Shown: piece by piece, positions 1-9,346 of the stretch
Numbering within the stretch: position 1 is the stretch's first letter
Layout of the letters: each line of letters opens with the position of its first letter
NCBI GenBank assembly: GCA_016719485.1
Contig: JADJZB010000002.1
Location: 372,001 to 436,000, forward strand
DNA length: 64,000 bases
Reading direction: 5' to 3'
Source: Holophagales bacterium
GTDB lineage: Bacteria > Acidobacteriota > Thermoanaerobaculia > UBA5066
Notes under the pieces: generated by a model
What the model saw: the letters and a program-made list of their open reading frames with translations, nothing else
Told to the model about the DNA's origin: nothing
Databases searched by the model: none
Translations under genes and position numbers: made by a program

Positions 1-88
1 GGCGGCGCGGCTCTGTCGTCATAACGTGAGCTTAGACCGCCCCCGCCCCCGAAAGTTCCAGAGTCGATTACACGAGTTCAACACGAGT

Positions 89-149
89 CCGTGCCAGGCA
101 CGGAATCGTGTATTACATGTCCGGTGCCAGGCGTGCAATCGTGTATTAC
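89..149. repeat. tandem pair of REP-like repeats
   Basis: Two copies of a unit built on GTGCCAGGC followed by AATCGTGTATTAC lie at 91-116 and 124-149, offset by 33 bp. The first contains a near-perfect palindrome, CCGTGCC-A-GGCACGG (89-103). The second copy runs over the stop codon of the adjacent minus-strand esterase. The form resembles REP elements mobilised by RAYT transposases; no such transposase is in the window, so that assignment is inference. Confidence 0.6.
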
Positions 150-889
150 GGGCGGGGGTGACGCCGCTGACGGAGGAGCCACTCCCAGAGCGCCCCGTCC
201 GCGTAGGTCGCCGTCCACGCGTCGTGCCCGGCCTCGGGGTAGACGATCAGCTCGGCCGTGCCCCCGCACTTCTTCACGGCGTCCACCACCGTCGTCGATT
301 CGGCGAGCGGGACGACGGTGTCGCGCGCGCCGTGGAACGCCCTCACAGGGATGTCCTTCAGCAGGCAGGCCCGGTCGGGAATGGCGCCTCCGCACACGGG
401 CACGATGGCGGCGAAACGCTCCGGGTAGGACATCGCGAGCTCCCATGTCCCCCGCCCTCCCATCGACAGGCCCGTCACCGCAATGCGATCGGGGTCGATC
501 CTCAGCTGCCTCGCCACGTCGTCCAGGAGCGCGGCCAGTGCGTCGGCCTGCCACCGCTGTCCGGCCGGGCACTGGGGCGAGACGACGACGAACGGGAAGT
601 CCTCGCGACCGTCGAGCTGATGCGGCGGGCCGTGGACCTTCACCTTCGCGAGATCGTCTCCCCTCTCCCCGGACCCGTGAAGGAAGAGGAGGAGCGGCCA
701 GCGCCTCGTGGCGTCGGCCACATACGCCTTCGGCACGTATAGGAGATAGCGGTACGAGACCTTCCGCGCGATCGTCGCCTCGAAGAGCCGCTCGCTCTGT
801 CCCGGCGGCGGCGCGGCCGACCGGCAGGCGGCAGAAAACGGAGCCACGAGGACGGAGAAGATGGCCAGGAGACTTCGGGAGAGGCTCAC
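146..889 (-). CDS. secreted alpha/beta-hydrolase esterase
   Basis: A 247-residue serine hydrolase of the phospholipase/carboxylesterase (PHB-depolymerase-like) group. An N-terminal hydrophobic segment ending near Cys22 suggests a lipoprotein or secreted protein, although the lipobox is imperfect. The nucleophile elbow GLSMGG places Ser142, with Asp190 (GARDTVV) and His222 (EAGHDAW) completing the triad. An oxyanion-type LFLHGSGERGDD motif lies near residue 70. The start is GTG. It follows the RapA-like helicase by 66 bp on the same strand, and its stop codon overlaps a REP-like repeat. The natural ester substrate cannot be told from sequence. Confidence 0.85.
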   Translation of the reverse strand: MSLSRSLLAIFSVLVAPFSAACRSAAPPPGQSERLFEATIARKVSYRYLLYVPKAYVADATRRWPLLLFLHGSGERGDDLAKVKVHGPPHQLDGREDFPFVVVSPQCPAGQRWQADALAALLDDVARQLRIDPDRIAVTGLSMGGRGTWELAMSYPERFAAIVPVCGGAIPDRACLLKDIPVRAFHGARDTVVPLAESTTVVDAVKKCGGTAELIVYPEAGHDAWTATYADGALWEWLLRQRRHPRP

Positions 890-955
890 CCGCCGATTCT
901 CGCCCCGGCCCGTCCCGGCGCGGTCGCGCCAACCGTTCCTCGGGCCGGAGTGCGC

Positions 956-3376
956 TTATCGAAGAAGGCGGAAGCCCGCCGCGGCGAGAATCGGGCCGTT
1001 TCTCTCGGCCCGGGCCGCGAGCGCCCGCACCGTCGTGGCCCAGCCCCTCCCACGGGGAATCTCGGGCGACCAGTCCTCGATGGGGAGGCCACGGAGGTTC
1101 GTGCGCCCCCTCATGAGGAGCTCCGCCCACTCGGGCCTCGGCTGCCCCGCGAGGTCGATCGCGGACGCGGCGAAGGCCTCGTCCCGCCGGTGCAGGAAGA
1201 GGACTCCCTCTCCGTCGACGCCGGTCTTCTCCAGCTTCAGGAGCGCAGCCCGGCCGCGTGGTCCGTCCTCGAGCTCCTGGAAGATCCCCTCGACGAGCGG
1301 GTGCCCCGAGGCGAAGAAGTCGAGCTCCTCGCGCAGGACCGCTTCCTCCCGGTCGAAGGTTCCGAGGTAGCGCGTCCCGCCCGGCACGCCGGGAAGGTGC
1401 TCGAGGAGCGCGTCCCCGCCGAACTCGAGGTACCAGGTGCGAATGCCCTTCTTCTCGGTGACGTCGAACCCGAAGAGCTCGCAGGCGGCGGTGACGAACC
1501 GCTCCATCGCGGCGTCCAGCCCGGCGGGAACACGGGTGAGGATGCCGCTCGCAAGGTCGGCGCGGAAGCCCTCGGAATGAAGGTGGTGGTAGGCCGCCCT
1601 CTGACGGACCTGGGCGGCACCGCGGACTTCCGTGACGAGAGCTGCGACCGGCAGCTCCGAGAGGCCCCGCGCCGAGGCCTTCTCGGCCTTCCGGATCGCC
1701 GCCTCCACGTTCGCCAGCGACCGCTCGAGCCCCCCGAGCGGCTCCCGGAAGAGGCCGATCCGCTCGTAGAGCTCCACGAGATCGCGGTAGAACCCCGACG
1801 GAGGTCGAAAGTAGACGATCTCCACCCTCTCCTTCCGGCTGATCCGGTCGAGACGGCCGATCCTCTGCTCGACCTGGGCCGGGTCGAGAGGAAGGTCGAA
1901 GAGGACGAGACGCCGGCAGAACTCGAAGTTGCGCCCTTCCCCGCCGCACTCGGTCGACACGAGGAACGTGGGTCCCTTCGGCCTGCGGAACTCGGCCACC
2001 TCGAGGTCCCGCCGGTCGGGCGAGAGCTCCTCGTGGAAGACGGCGACGCGCTTGCGCGTTTCGCGCTCCAGGAGGGCCTTGAGCGCCTGGAGGGTCGGGA
2101 GGTCGTGGCAGAAGACGAGCGTCTTCCCTTCCTCGCTCCCGCCCGGGGCGAAGCTCTTCGCCTTGGAAACGAGCCACGCGACGCGCGGGTCCGCGGCGTC
2201 GACCTTCTCGTCGCCCGTCAAGGCCTGGGAGGCCGGGACGCTCTCCAGCTCGACCGGGAGCGGCACGCGCGGCGGGAGGCCGCCGATGTCGACGCGCCGC
2301 GTCGCGCTCGTGCAGGGTGGAAGCGGCTGGTTCTCCGCGAGCGCGGCGAGGAACTCCTTCTCGGAGCGGTAGGCGTCGGGGCGGACGAGCTCGAGGAGGC
2401 GGAAGAAGCCCGAGGTGTCGGCCTCGAGAGGCGTCGCGGAGAGAAGCAGGAGGTGCTTCGCCGATCGGGCGATGGGCGCGATGGCCCGCTCGGCTTCCGC
2501 GTCGAGGACGAGCCGGTGCGTCTCGTCGACGACGAGGAGGTCGAGACCCGCCGCCAGCGCCTTCTGCGCGAGCCCCGGCTCCGAGACGAGGTCCTCCAGC
2601 GCGATCACGCTGCGGCGGTGGGCGTCGAACGGATTGAACTCCGGCCCGTGGTCCTTCGCGACGTCGGCCCGGCGCTTGCCGTCGAGCAGGACGAAGACCT
2701 GGTGGAACTTCCGCCAGAGCTCGCCCAGCCACTGCACGGTGAGCGTCGACGGGACGACGACCAGGATCCGGTCGGCCCGCTCGGTCCGCACGAGGCGCGA
2801 GAGGATGAGGCAGGCCTCGATCGTCTTGCCGAGGCCGACCTCGTCGGCGAGGAGCCAGCGGACCGGCTCGTAGGCCGTCGCCCTCTCGGCGACGTGGAGC
2901 TGGTGCGGGTGAATGGCGATCCGCCCGCCGAGGAAGGAACCGAGCCCCTTCGCCTGCCGCATCCGCTGCAGGAAGAGTCCGTCGAGACGGTTTCGGAATG
3001 CCGCGGCCCGGTCCACGTCGAGCCCCGCGAGGCGCTCGACCGGGTCCTGCGGAATCTCCGCGGGCCAGAGCATCTCGTCCTCGATCTGGCGGCCGTCCGT
3101 CGTCGTCCAGACCGTCCCGCCCTTCTCCCTGGAAGAGAGCGTCACGACCTCGCCGGTTTCCTCGATCCGCGCGTCGCGTCCCGCGGAGAGCTCGAGGGGC
3201 TTCAGGCCGGCATCGCCCGCACCGAACGTCAGCCGCTCCCCGGTTCTCGGGAAAAAGACGACGATCCGGCGGGCCGCCACGTCCTCGACCCTCCCGGGTC
3301 CGAGGTCGCGGTTGTACTTGTGCAGGACCTTTGTCCCTATGCGGGGCGCCCCGTTGGGGGCGACGACCCTCGCCAT
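956..3376 (-). CDS. rapA: RapA-like SNF2-family helicase
   Basis: About 806 residues of SNF2/RapA-type ATPase, predicted to remodel stalled RNA polymerase. Walker A ADEVGLGKT is at residues 177-185, the DEAH-like box DETH at 284-287 and motif III SATP follows. The C-terminal RecA lobe has the family signature STECGGEGRNFEFC and EQRIGRLDRISRK. The N-terminal 100 residues look like the RapA Tudor-like region. An in-frame start at 3415 lies inside the 3401-3429 hairpin, so the ATG at 3376 is preferred. RapA is the best family match, but the C-terminal third is divergent and another SNF2 role is possible. Confidence 0.85.
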   Translation of the reverse strand: MARVVAPNGAPRIGTKVLHKYNRDLGPGRVEDVAARRIVVFFPRTGERLTFGAGDAGLKPLELSAGRDARIEETGEVVTLSSREKGGTVWTTTDGRQIEDEMLWPAEIPQDPVERLAGLDVDRAAAFRNRLDGLFLQRMRQAKGLGSFLGGRIAIHPHQLHVAERATAYEPVRWLLADEVGLGKTIEACLILSRLVRTERADRILVVVPSTLTVQWLGELWRKFHQVFVLLDGKRRADVAKDHGPEFNPFDAHRRSVIALEDLVSEPGLAQKALAAGLDLLVVDETHRLVLDAEAERAIAPIARSAKHLLLLSATPLEADTSGFFRLLELVRPDAYRSEKEFLAALAENQPLPPCTSATRRVDIGGLPPRVPLPVELESVPASQALTGDEKVDAADPRVAWLVSKAKSFAPGGSEEGKTLVFCHDLPTLQALKALLERETRKRVAVFHEELSPDRRDLEVAEFRRPKGPTFLVSTECGGEGRNFEFCRRLVLFDLPLDPAQVEQRIGRLDRISRKERVEIVYFRPPSGFYRDLVELYERIGLFREPLGGLERSLANVEAAIRKAEKASARGLSELPVAALVTEVRGAAQVRQRAAYHHLHSEGFRADLASGILTRVPAGLDAAMERFVTAACELFGFDVTEKKGIRTWYLEFGGDALLEHLPGVPGGTRYLGTFDREEAVLREELDFFASGHPLVEGIFQELEDGPRGRAALLKLEKTGVDGEGVLFLHRRDEAFAASAIDLAGQPRPEWAELLMRGRTNLRGLPIEDWSPEIPRGRGWATTVRALAARAERNGPILAAAGFRLLR

Positions 3377-3400
3377 GAGACCGGGAATGGTGCACCGCCG

Positions 3401-3429
3401 GCTTCCCCGGGGCAAGGCCCCGGGGAAGC
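3401..3429. terminator. hairpin between two minus-strand genes
   Basis: A perfect 13-bp stem (GCTTCCCCGGGGC and its complement) with a 3-nt loop lies 18 bp after the stop of the branching-enzyme gene, reading on the minus strand. No T-tract follows, so termination may be weak or the hairpin may have another role. It also argues against the upstream start of the helicase. Confidence 0.6.
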
Positions 3430-3446
3430 CACGCGGAGTCAGTGTG

Positions 3447-6026
3447 TTAGCTGCGACAGAAGACGCGGAAGTCCATGTCGCCGAAGGGGAAGATGGTGTC
3501 GGCGTCCTCGAGGACCGTCAGGTACTCCTCGTGAATCTGCCCCGCTTCCGCCTGCCGCATGAGCTCGCGGGCGCGGTCGAGGTGCCTCACGATCTGCACC
3601 TCGGAATACCGGACGGCCTGCCCCGTTTCGATGAGGAAGCCCCAGTCGGAGGCTCCCGCCAGGAAGAGGCAGCGAGCCGCCTGGTCCAGCGCTCGCTTCA
3701 GCACGCCGTCCGTCGTGTCCCGGTGGCGCGTGGCGAGGTCGGCCATCTTCCCGACGAGCCGGAAGAGGTGCCGGTAGACCCAGGTGTTCGGCTGGAACTC
3801 GCGGCCCTCCACCCACGTCTGGAAGTAGTCGCCCTTGCCCCAGCTCGACGCGCCGGGCGTCATCCGCTGGTGGTGAGGGTTCTCGGCGAGGTACTCGGAC
3901 GGGGTGACCGGCCGGACGACCGACTGGTCCCAGAGGAGCTTGCGGAAGACGGACTCGATGAAGCCCGGGCCTTCTTCCCACCAGTGGCCGAAGAGCTCGG
4001 CGTCGTAGGCCGAGACGACACACGGCTTGCGCCCGCCGTTCTTCTCGAAGAAGTAGTTCGCCTGGGCGCCCCGCTCGAAGACGAACTGAGCGGCCTGGGC
4101 CTCGCGCGTCTCGTCGGCCCAGTCGGGCACGTAGTAGGCCTTTCCGCCGAGGTCCACGCCGGGGCCCGTGATCCGGTAGTACTTGATGCCGGTGTTGCGC
4201 CTCACGCCGGCCGTCTTCCAGTACTCGGGAAGGTAGTCGAAGTCGGCGTCGTAGCCGAGGTCGCGGTACCACTCCTTGTAGTTCGACGCGCCGGGGTAGC
4301 CGTTCTCGCGCGACCAGATCTTCGCGCGCGTCTCCGGGTCGATCGGGAACGCCGCCGTCCCCGCGGGGGTGATGACCGGGTTGGCCGAGTCGAAGAAGGG
4401 GCGCGTGTCCCCCTCGCGGAGGGCCTTCGGGTTCACGAGGAACCAGTGGAACCCCTCGGCCGCCAGGATCGCGTCCAGGCCCGGCGTCCAGGCGTTCTCC
4501 GCGAGCCAGATCCCTCGCGGGCTGCGCCCGAAGACCCGCTCGTACTGTCGCTTCGCGGTCTGGACCTGCGCCCGGATCGCCTCCGGGAAGTCCTTGTAGA
4601 GCGGAAGGATCCAGTGCGTCGCCGGGCAGGTGATGACCTCCAGCTTGCCGGCGTTCTGGAAGTCGCGGTAGCCGCGTGTCAGGTCCCCTTCGTAGGCGTC
4701 CCAGACGCGCTTGGCCGTCCAGAAGCGGGAGAGGATCTGCTCGGCCGCGGCGAGCCACGGCTTGCCCCGCGCGTTGTCCCGCTCCCGCGTCGCCAGCTTG
4801 ATGCACTCGTCGATGTGCCGGGCCGCGCGCAGCTTCAGGTGCGGGTCCTGCATCATCGAGAGGAGCGGCGGCGTCAGGCTCACCGTGAGGCGGAAGTCGA
4901 CCTTGTCGCGTTCCAGGTTCCAGAGGACGTGCAGGAGCTGCGTATAGACCGAGACGACGGCCTCGAAGAACCACTGCTCCTCCAGCCCCACCTCGTACTC
5001 CGGGTGGCGCACGAACGGGAGGTGCTGATGGAGGACGAGCGACCAGTATCCCTTCTCCGGTGGGGCCGCGTGGCTCCGCCTCTTCCAGTAGAGGTACTGG
5101 TTGTAGCGCCACTGGTCGGGCCCGACGGGTATCTCCAGGTCGTTCGACGGGGTGTGGATCGACCCCCACGTCACGTGCACCTCGGCCGGCTCGTCCTTTC
5201 CGCGGGGAACGAAGACGGCGTTCGACCGGGCGACCTTCTCGAAGAACGTCGTCCCGTGCGCGCGGTAGCCGATCTCGGCGACGTAGTCCCTGCCGCCCTC
5301 GGCCTTCACCCAGTAGCAGACCTTGTCGGCGAGGTAGTCGTCCACCTCGAAGAACGTGTTCGCGTTGAACCCGTCGAACGAGATCCCGGTGACGTCGTAG
5401 ACGCGGAGCAGGAGCGAGTTCTTCTCGAAGAAGTCCGCTCCGAACCGGGCCTTCAGGCCGTCGCGCGCGGCGTCCCCCACCTCGAAGATGCAGTAGATGC
5501 TCTGCGGGTCGCACGGCACGAGATAGACGTAGGTCTCGTTGTAGTAGTCCGAGAGGAACGGCAGCTCCTTGAGCACCTTCTGGAACGGCGTCTCCGGGAC
5601 GTCCGGGTCCCAGGGCGGCGGCGGGAGGGGATCCTGCGAGGGACGTCCGACTTTCGCGTGGCCGTCGAAATCGGGGACGTCGAGGACCTCGGTGCGGGCG
5701 GCCTGCAGCGCGGCGAGGTCGGACGCGGTCGACTGGGGCTCGGGAACCGGAGCGGGACTCGGAGCCAGCGGCTCGGTCATGGCCTTGGTCGCCTCCTTCG
5801 CTCTTCGGGGCACCGGAATCCTGGACTTCGGAATCTCAGGGGTCTTCGGACTCGTCGGGGTCTTCGCGGTCTTTGAGGCCTTTGACGCTTTTGAGGCCTT
5901 CGGGGCTGCCGCCGAGGCCTTCGGGACCGCCGGTCCCTTCACTGCCTCGGGCACCTTGCGGGCGGGCTTCTTCGGCTGCTCCGGGGCGGCCTCCACTTTC
6001 GGCTTGCGGGTCGGTTTCTTTTCCAT
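3447..6026 (-). CDS. DUF4912-GH57 1,4-alpha-glucan branching enzyme
   Basis: 859 residues. Residues 1-115 are a low-complexity Lys/Ala/Pro-rich tail, about 155-300 match DUF4912 (PCDPQSIYCIFEV), and the rest is a GH57 barrel with a C-terminal DUF1957-like helical domain. GH57 motif 1 is LHQHLPFVRHPEY. The expected nucleophile Glu is in GIWLAENAW and the acid Asp in SAYDAELFGHWW, so the enzyme looks active. It should form alpha-1,6 branches in glycogen-type polymers. The ATG at 6026 has a GAGGA-type ribosome site, while the same frame stays open far upstream without coding character. The basic tail may bind acidic polymers or polysaccharide; that is a guess. Confidence 0.9.
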   Translation of the reverse strand: MEKKPTRKPKVEAAPEQPKKPARKVPEAVKGPAVPKASAAAPKASKASKASKTAKTPTSPKTPEIPKSRIPVPRRAKEATKAMTEPLAPSPAPVPEPQSTASDLAALQAARTEVLDVPDFDGHAKVGRPSQDPLPPPPWDPDVPETPFQKVLKELPFLSDYYNETYVYLVPCDPQSIYCIFEVGDAARDGLKARFGADFFEKNSLLLRVYDVTGISFDGFNANTFFEVDDYLADKVCYWVKAEGGRDYVAEIGYRAHGTTFFEKVARSNAVFVPRGKDEPAEVHVTWGSIHTPSNDLEIPVGPDQWRYNQYLYWKRRSHAAPPEKGYWSLVLHQHLPFVRHPEYEVGLEEQWFFEAVVSVYTQLLHVLWNLERDKVDFRLTVSLTPPLLSMMQDPHLKLRAARHIDECIKLATRERDNARGKPWLAAAEQILSRFWTAKRVWDAYEGDLTRGYRDFQNAGKLEVITCPATHWILPLYKDFPEAIRAQVQTAKRQYERVFGRSPRGIWLAENAWTPGLDAILAAEGFHWFLVNPKALREGDTRPFFDSANPVITPAGTAAFPIDPETRAKIWSRENGYPGASNYKEWYRDLGYDADFDYLPEYWKTAGVRRNTGIKYYRITGPGVDLGGKAYYVPDWADETREAQAAQFVFERGAQANYFFEKNGGRKPCVVSAYDAELFGHWWEEGPGFIESVFRKLLWDQSVVRPVTPSEYLAENPHHQRMTPGASSWGKGDYFQTWVEGREFQPNTWVYRHLFRLVGKMADLATRHRDTTDGVLKRALDQAARCLFLAGASDWGFLIETGQAVRYSEVQIVRHLDRARELMRQAEAGQIHEEYLTVLEDADTIFPFGDMDFRVFCRS

Positions 6027-6174
6027 GGTCCTCGTTCTGATCGGTTCGGGTTTCCCTGGCCCCGCGAGGACACGACGTCCCGCCGTAGGGCCTGAGGCCG
6101 GTCCGTGGCTCCCGGTCTCGGGTTCCTGTCCAGCGGCTCCGAGGATGATACGGGATCGGTCGTGAAGGTCCCGT

Positions 6175-7297
6175 TCAGGTTCCGAGGGCCTGTGCCAGAT
6201 CGGCCAGGAGATCGTCCGGATGCTCCAGGCCGATCGAAAGCCGGACCAGGTCCCCCGGTGCGGTCGACGCGGCCCCTTCGCTCGTTGCCCGGTGCTCGAT
6301 GAGGCTCTCCACCCCCCCGAGCGACGTCGCGCGCGTGAAGAGGCGCGTTCGGCCCACGGCTTCGATCGCGGCCTCGCGCCCCGGCCGCGACGTGGAAGGA
6401 GATCATCGACCCGAAGGCGGTCATCTGGCGGCCGGCCGCCTCGTGCCCCGGATGCCCGGCGAGTCCTGGGTAGTTCACCCTCGAGACCGCCGGAAAGGTC
6501 GAGAGCGCCGTGGCGACTGCGAGGGCCGATTCCGACTGGAACCGCGCCCGCACGGCGAGCGTCCGGAGCCCTCGAAGGACGAGCCAGGAGTTGAACGGCG
6601 AGGAGACCGCCCCGAGGATCGTCCGGACGTGGCGGACCTTCTCCAGGAACTCGCCCTTTCTCGAGAAGACGAGGGCGCCTCCCTGCACGTCGCTGTGTCC
6701 GCCCATTCCCTTCGTCGTCGCGTGAAGGACGATGTCGGCCCCCAGGTCGAGGGGCCGCTGAAGGATCGGCGTCGCGAACGTGTTGTCGACGAGGACGAGC
6801 GCACCGATCCTCTTCGCGATGGCGGCCGAGGACGCGAGGTCGGTGATCCTCAGGAGCGGGTTCGACGGGCTCTCGAGCCAGACGAGCCGCGTTTCGGGCC
6901 GCAGCGCTCCCGCGAGGGCGCCGGGCTGGTCCAGGGGCGCGAACGTCGCCGTCAGCCCCCACGCGGGAAAGAAATCGCGCGCCGCGACGCGGTACGCGTA
7001 GTAGACGTCTTCCGGCAGGACGACGTGGCTGCCCGGCGGGAGGGCCTGCGCGACCGCGAGGCCGGCCGCCATCCCCGATCCGAACGCGAGGGCCGCCTCG
7101 CCCCCTTCCAGCCTCGAGAGCGCCTCTTCCAGGAGGTCCTGGGTGGGATTCGACTCGCGCACGTAGGTGTGTCCCGCGATCGGGACCCCGGCCTCGTCGC
7201 GTCCGAACGTCGTCGACAGGTGGATGGGAGGGGCGACCGCTCCCGTCGACGGGTCGACGGAGAAGGCGGCGTGGACGGCGACGGTCTCGATCCGCAT
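6175..7297 (-). pseudogene. cystathionine gamma-synthase/lyase, one frameshift
   Basis: A trans-sulfuration PLP enzyme (Cys/Met metabolism family, about 373 residues) that interconverts homocysteine or cysteine intermediates through cystathionine. Asp171 (LVDNTF) and the Schiff-base Lys196 in TTKGMGGHSD are present. The reading frame breaks after FGSMISFHVAAG. Removing one base from the C4 run at 6379-6382 restores REAAIEAVGRTRLFT and the normal C-terminus (SLGGVESLIEH) ending at 6175. Everything else is intact, so a sequencing indel is at least as likely as a true pseudogene. Its start lies 51 bp from a divergent secreted-protein gene. MetB versus MetC/CGL activity cannot be separated. Confidence 0.8.
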
Positions 7298-7348
7298 CGC
7301 CGGAAAGCCTACAGGAACGCCCGGGGGCCGCTGTGGAAGAATCGCTGC

Positions 7349-8068
7349 GTGCCCGCCACTCTCCCGGCTCTCGCGGCCCTGCTCGCCATCACCCTCCTCG
7401 CCACACCGCCTCCGACGGTGCCCCCCGACGTCGCGTCCGGGCTCGAGACGGGGCGCCAGGGGCTCGCGCACTACCAGTGGCGCCTCAGGACCGAGATGAA
7501 GGTCGACGGCGTCTCCCGCCTGACGAAGCTCGAGGACGTGCACCTCGGCCCCGACGGCGGCCTCGTCACGAAGAAGACCGTCAAGTACGACAGGCGCCCC
7601 GAGCCGACGCCGCTTCCGGCCAGCGATCCCCGCTCCGACCGCCAGCGCCCCCTCACCTCGCCCGAAGAGGAGCGGCTGGCCGAGGCCGCGATGGAGGTCA
7701 TGCAGCTCTACGCGCGTCTCACGCCCGACGTCGCGAGGCGTTGGCAGGAAGGCGCCGACATGCTCCCGCCCGACCCCGGCCGCCCGGGCCTGGTGAGACT
7801 GAAAGGGCGCGGCCTGGGACGCCCGCAGGACGAGGCGACGCTCTACCTCGACGAGAAGACCCGCATCGTCGAGCAGATCGAGGTCAAGACGACGGTCTCT
7901 CCCGAGATCCGGGACATCGCGTTCCTGCGGGCCGACTTCGAGAGGATCCCGGCGCCAGGAGCGCCACCGGGTCTGCTGGTCCCTGGCAGGATCTTCCTGA
8001 ACATGCAGTACCAGGGGCGCCGCGTGACCCTCGAGATGACGACGACCGACTACAGCACCTGGCCCTGA
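7349..8068 (+). CDS. secreted hypothetical protein
   Basis: 239 residues, starting at GTG 7349 with GGAAGA eight bases upstream. The first 20 residues (LPALAALLAITLLATPPPT) form a signal peptide. The mature part contains a YQWRLRTEMKVDG start, a charged middle and a C-terminal strand-rich region ending MTTTDYSTWP, reminiscent of periplasmic lipid-carrier folds such as LolA-type or DUF-type outer-membrane lipoprotein-sorting proteins. That resemblance is weak and no function is assigned. It is divergent from the PLP enzyme and convergent with the MFS exporter, 25 bp away. Confidence 0.7.
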   Translation: MPATLPALAALLAITLLATPPPTVPPDVASGLETGRQGLAHYQWRLRTEMKVDGVSRLTKLEDVHLGPDGGLVTKKTVKYDRRPEPTPLPASDPRSDRQRPLTSPEEERLAEAAMEVMQLYARLTPDVARRWQEGADMLPPDPGRPGLVRLKGRGLGRPQDEATLYLDEKTRIVEQIEVKTTVSPEIRDIAFLRADFERIPAPGAPPGLLVPGRIFLNMQYQGRRVTLEMTTTDYSTWP

Positions 8069-8093
8069 GCCGGCGGGCCGGTCGGTCGGTCCC

Positions 8094-9314
8094 TCACATC
8101 GACGCGACGCCGTCCTTGCGGCGCCGGGCGGCGACGGTCCCTCCGGCCACGACGAGCGCGACGCCGCACGCTACGAGAACCGCCGGCGCTCCCGCCGCCG
8201 CTGCCGCCGCCCCGGCGGCCAGGTTCCCGAGCGGCATCCCTCCCCGGAACGCGAGGCCGTAGATGCTGATGACCCGGCCCCGGAGCGAGTCCCCGACGCT
8301 CGTCTGGACGAGCGTCATGAAGCTCGAAAAGACGACCATGAGGCAGGCTCCCGCCGCGACGAGGAACGCGAACGAGAGGACCGGCGACCGGGAGAGGCCG
8401 AAGCCGGCGGTGAGAACTCCGTAGGCCAGGAGGCCGATCGCGCCGATGAAGCCTCGCCGCCGCATCCTCGAGGCCGTCGTCGCGACGACGAGCCCCCCGA
8501 GGACGGCCCCGCACCCGAAGGCCGACAGGAAGGCGCTGTAGCGCCCCGCTCCGGCGTGGAAGACCTCCTTCGCGAAGACCGGGAGAAACGTCACGAGCGG
8601 AATCGAACAGGCGCTGCCGAGGAACGCGAGGCCGACGAGACCCCTCAGGTCCCTTCGCCTCCAGACGACTCCGACTCCCTCCTTCAGCCCTTCCAGAACG
8701 CTGGCCCCACCGCCCCCCGCGGCCGGGCGGCGCGGGATCGAGGCGAGCGCGGCGACCACCGCCAGGAACGAGAGCCCGTTCAGGCCCATGCAGCCGGCGG
8801 CGCCGAGCTGGTGGAAGGCCAGGCCGGCGATTCCCGGCCCGACGACCCGCGCGAGGTTGAACTGGATGGAGTTGAGCGCGATCGCCTTCGGAATCTCCTC
8901 GGGAGGAACGAGTGTCGGGAAGAGCGCCTGGAAGGCCGGGGCTCCGAACGCCTGCGCGAGTCCCGAGAGGAACGAAAGCGCCAGGATGGACCCGAGGGTG
9001 ACCTGATCGACGAGGATGAGCGCCATGAGAACGAGCGCGCAGCTCATCTGGACGACCTGCGATACGAGGAGGATCCGTCGACGCTCGGCACGGTCGGCCA
9101 GGACGCCGCCGAAGAGGGAGAAGACGAGGAACGGCGCGTCTCCGAGGAACGCGTCCATCCCGAGCCAGAACGGAGAGCCGGTGAGGGTCAGCACGAGCCA
9201 CCCCTGAGCGACCCGCTGCATCCACGTGCCGACGCTCGAGACGAGCGACCCCGACCAGAGGATCCGGAAGTCGCGGTGGCGAAGGGGCGAGAAAGCCCGC
9301 GGAAGGCGCAGCAC
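8094..9314 (-). CDS. MFS transporter (MFS_3 / enterobactin-exporter type)
   Basis: 406 residues with about twelve hydrophobic segments. The N-terminus LRHRDFRILWSGSLVSSVG and VAQGWLVLTLTGSPFWLG is typical of the MFS_3 (PF05977, DUF894) group that includes the EntS exporter. The loop-2 motif appears as GVLADRAERRRILL. It probably exports a small molecule or siderophore by proton antiport, but no siderophore genes are nearby. It lies 32 bp downstream of the sensor-kinase gene on the same strand and may be co-transcribed. Confidence 0.85.
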   Translation of the reverse strand: MLRLPRAFSPLRHRDFRILWSGSLVSSVGTWMQRVAQGWLVLTLTGSPFWLGMDAFLGDAPFLVFSLFGGVLADRAERRRILLVSQVVQMSCALVLMALILVDQVTLGSILALSFLSGLAQAFGAPAFQALFPTLVPPEEIPKAIALNSIQFNLARVVGPGIAGLAFHQLGAAGCMGLNGLSFLAVVAALASIPRRPAAGGGGASVLEGLKEGVGVVWRRRDLRGLVGLAFLGSACSIPLVTFLPVFAKEVFHAGAGRYSAFLSAFGCGAVLGGLVVATTASRMRRRGFIGAIGLLAYGVLTAGFGLSRSPVLSFAFLVAAGACLMVVFSSFMTLVQTSVGDSLRGRVISIYGLAFRGGMPLGNLAAGAAAAAAGAPAVLVACGVALVVAGGTVAARRRKDGVASM

Positions 9315-9346
9315 GAGGAATCAGTCTCGCACGCCGGTGCGCCCGG

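Noticed and set aside
78..3395. Very long open frames opposite or out of frame with real genes (e.g. 78-3395 minus, 2913-5876 plus, 33176-38050 minus)
   Set aside because: They are Arg/Gly/Pro- or Glu/Val/Leu-biased products of high GC on the wrong frame, have no domain, and lie over genes with clear catalytic motifs.
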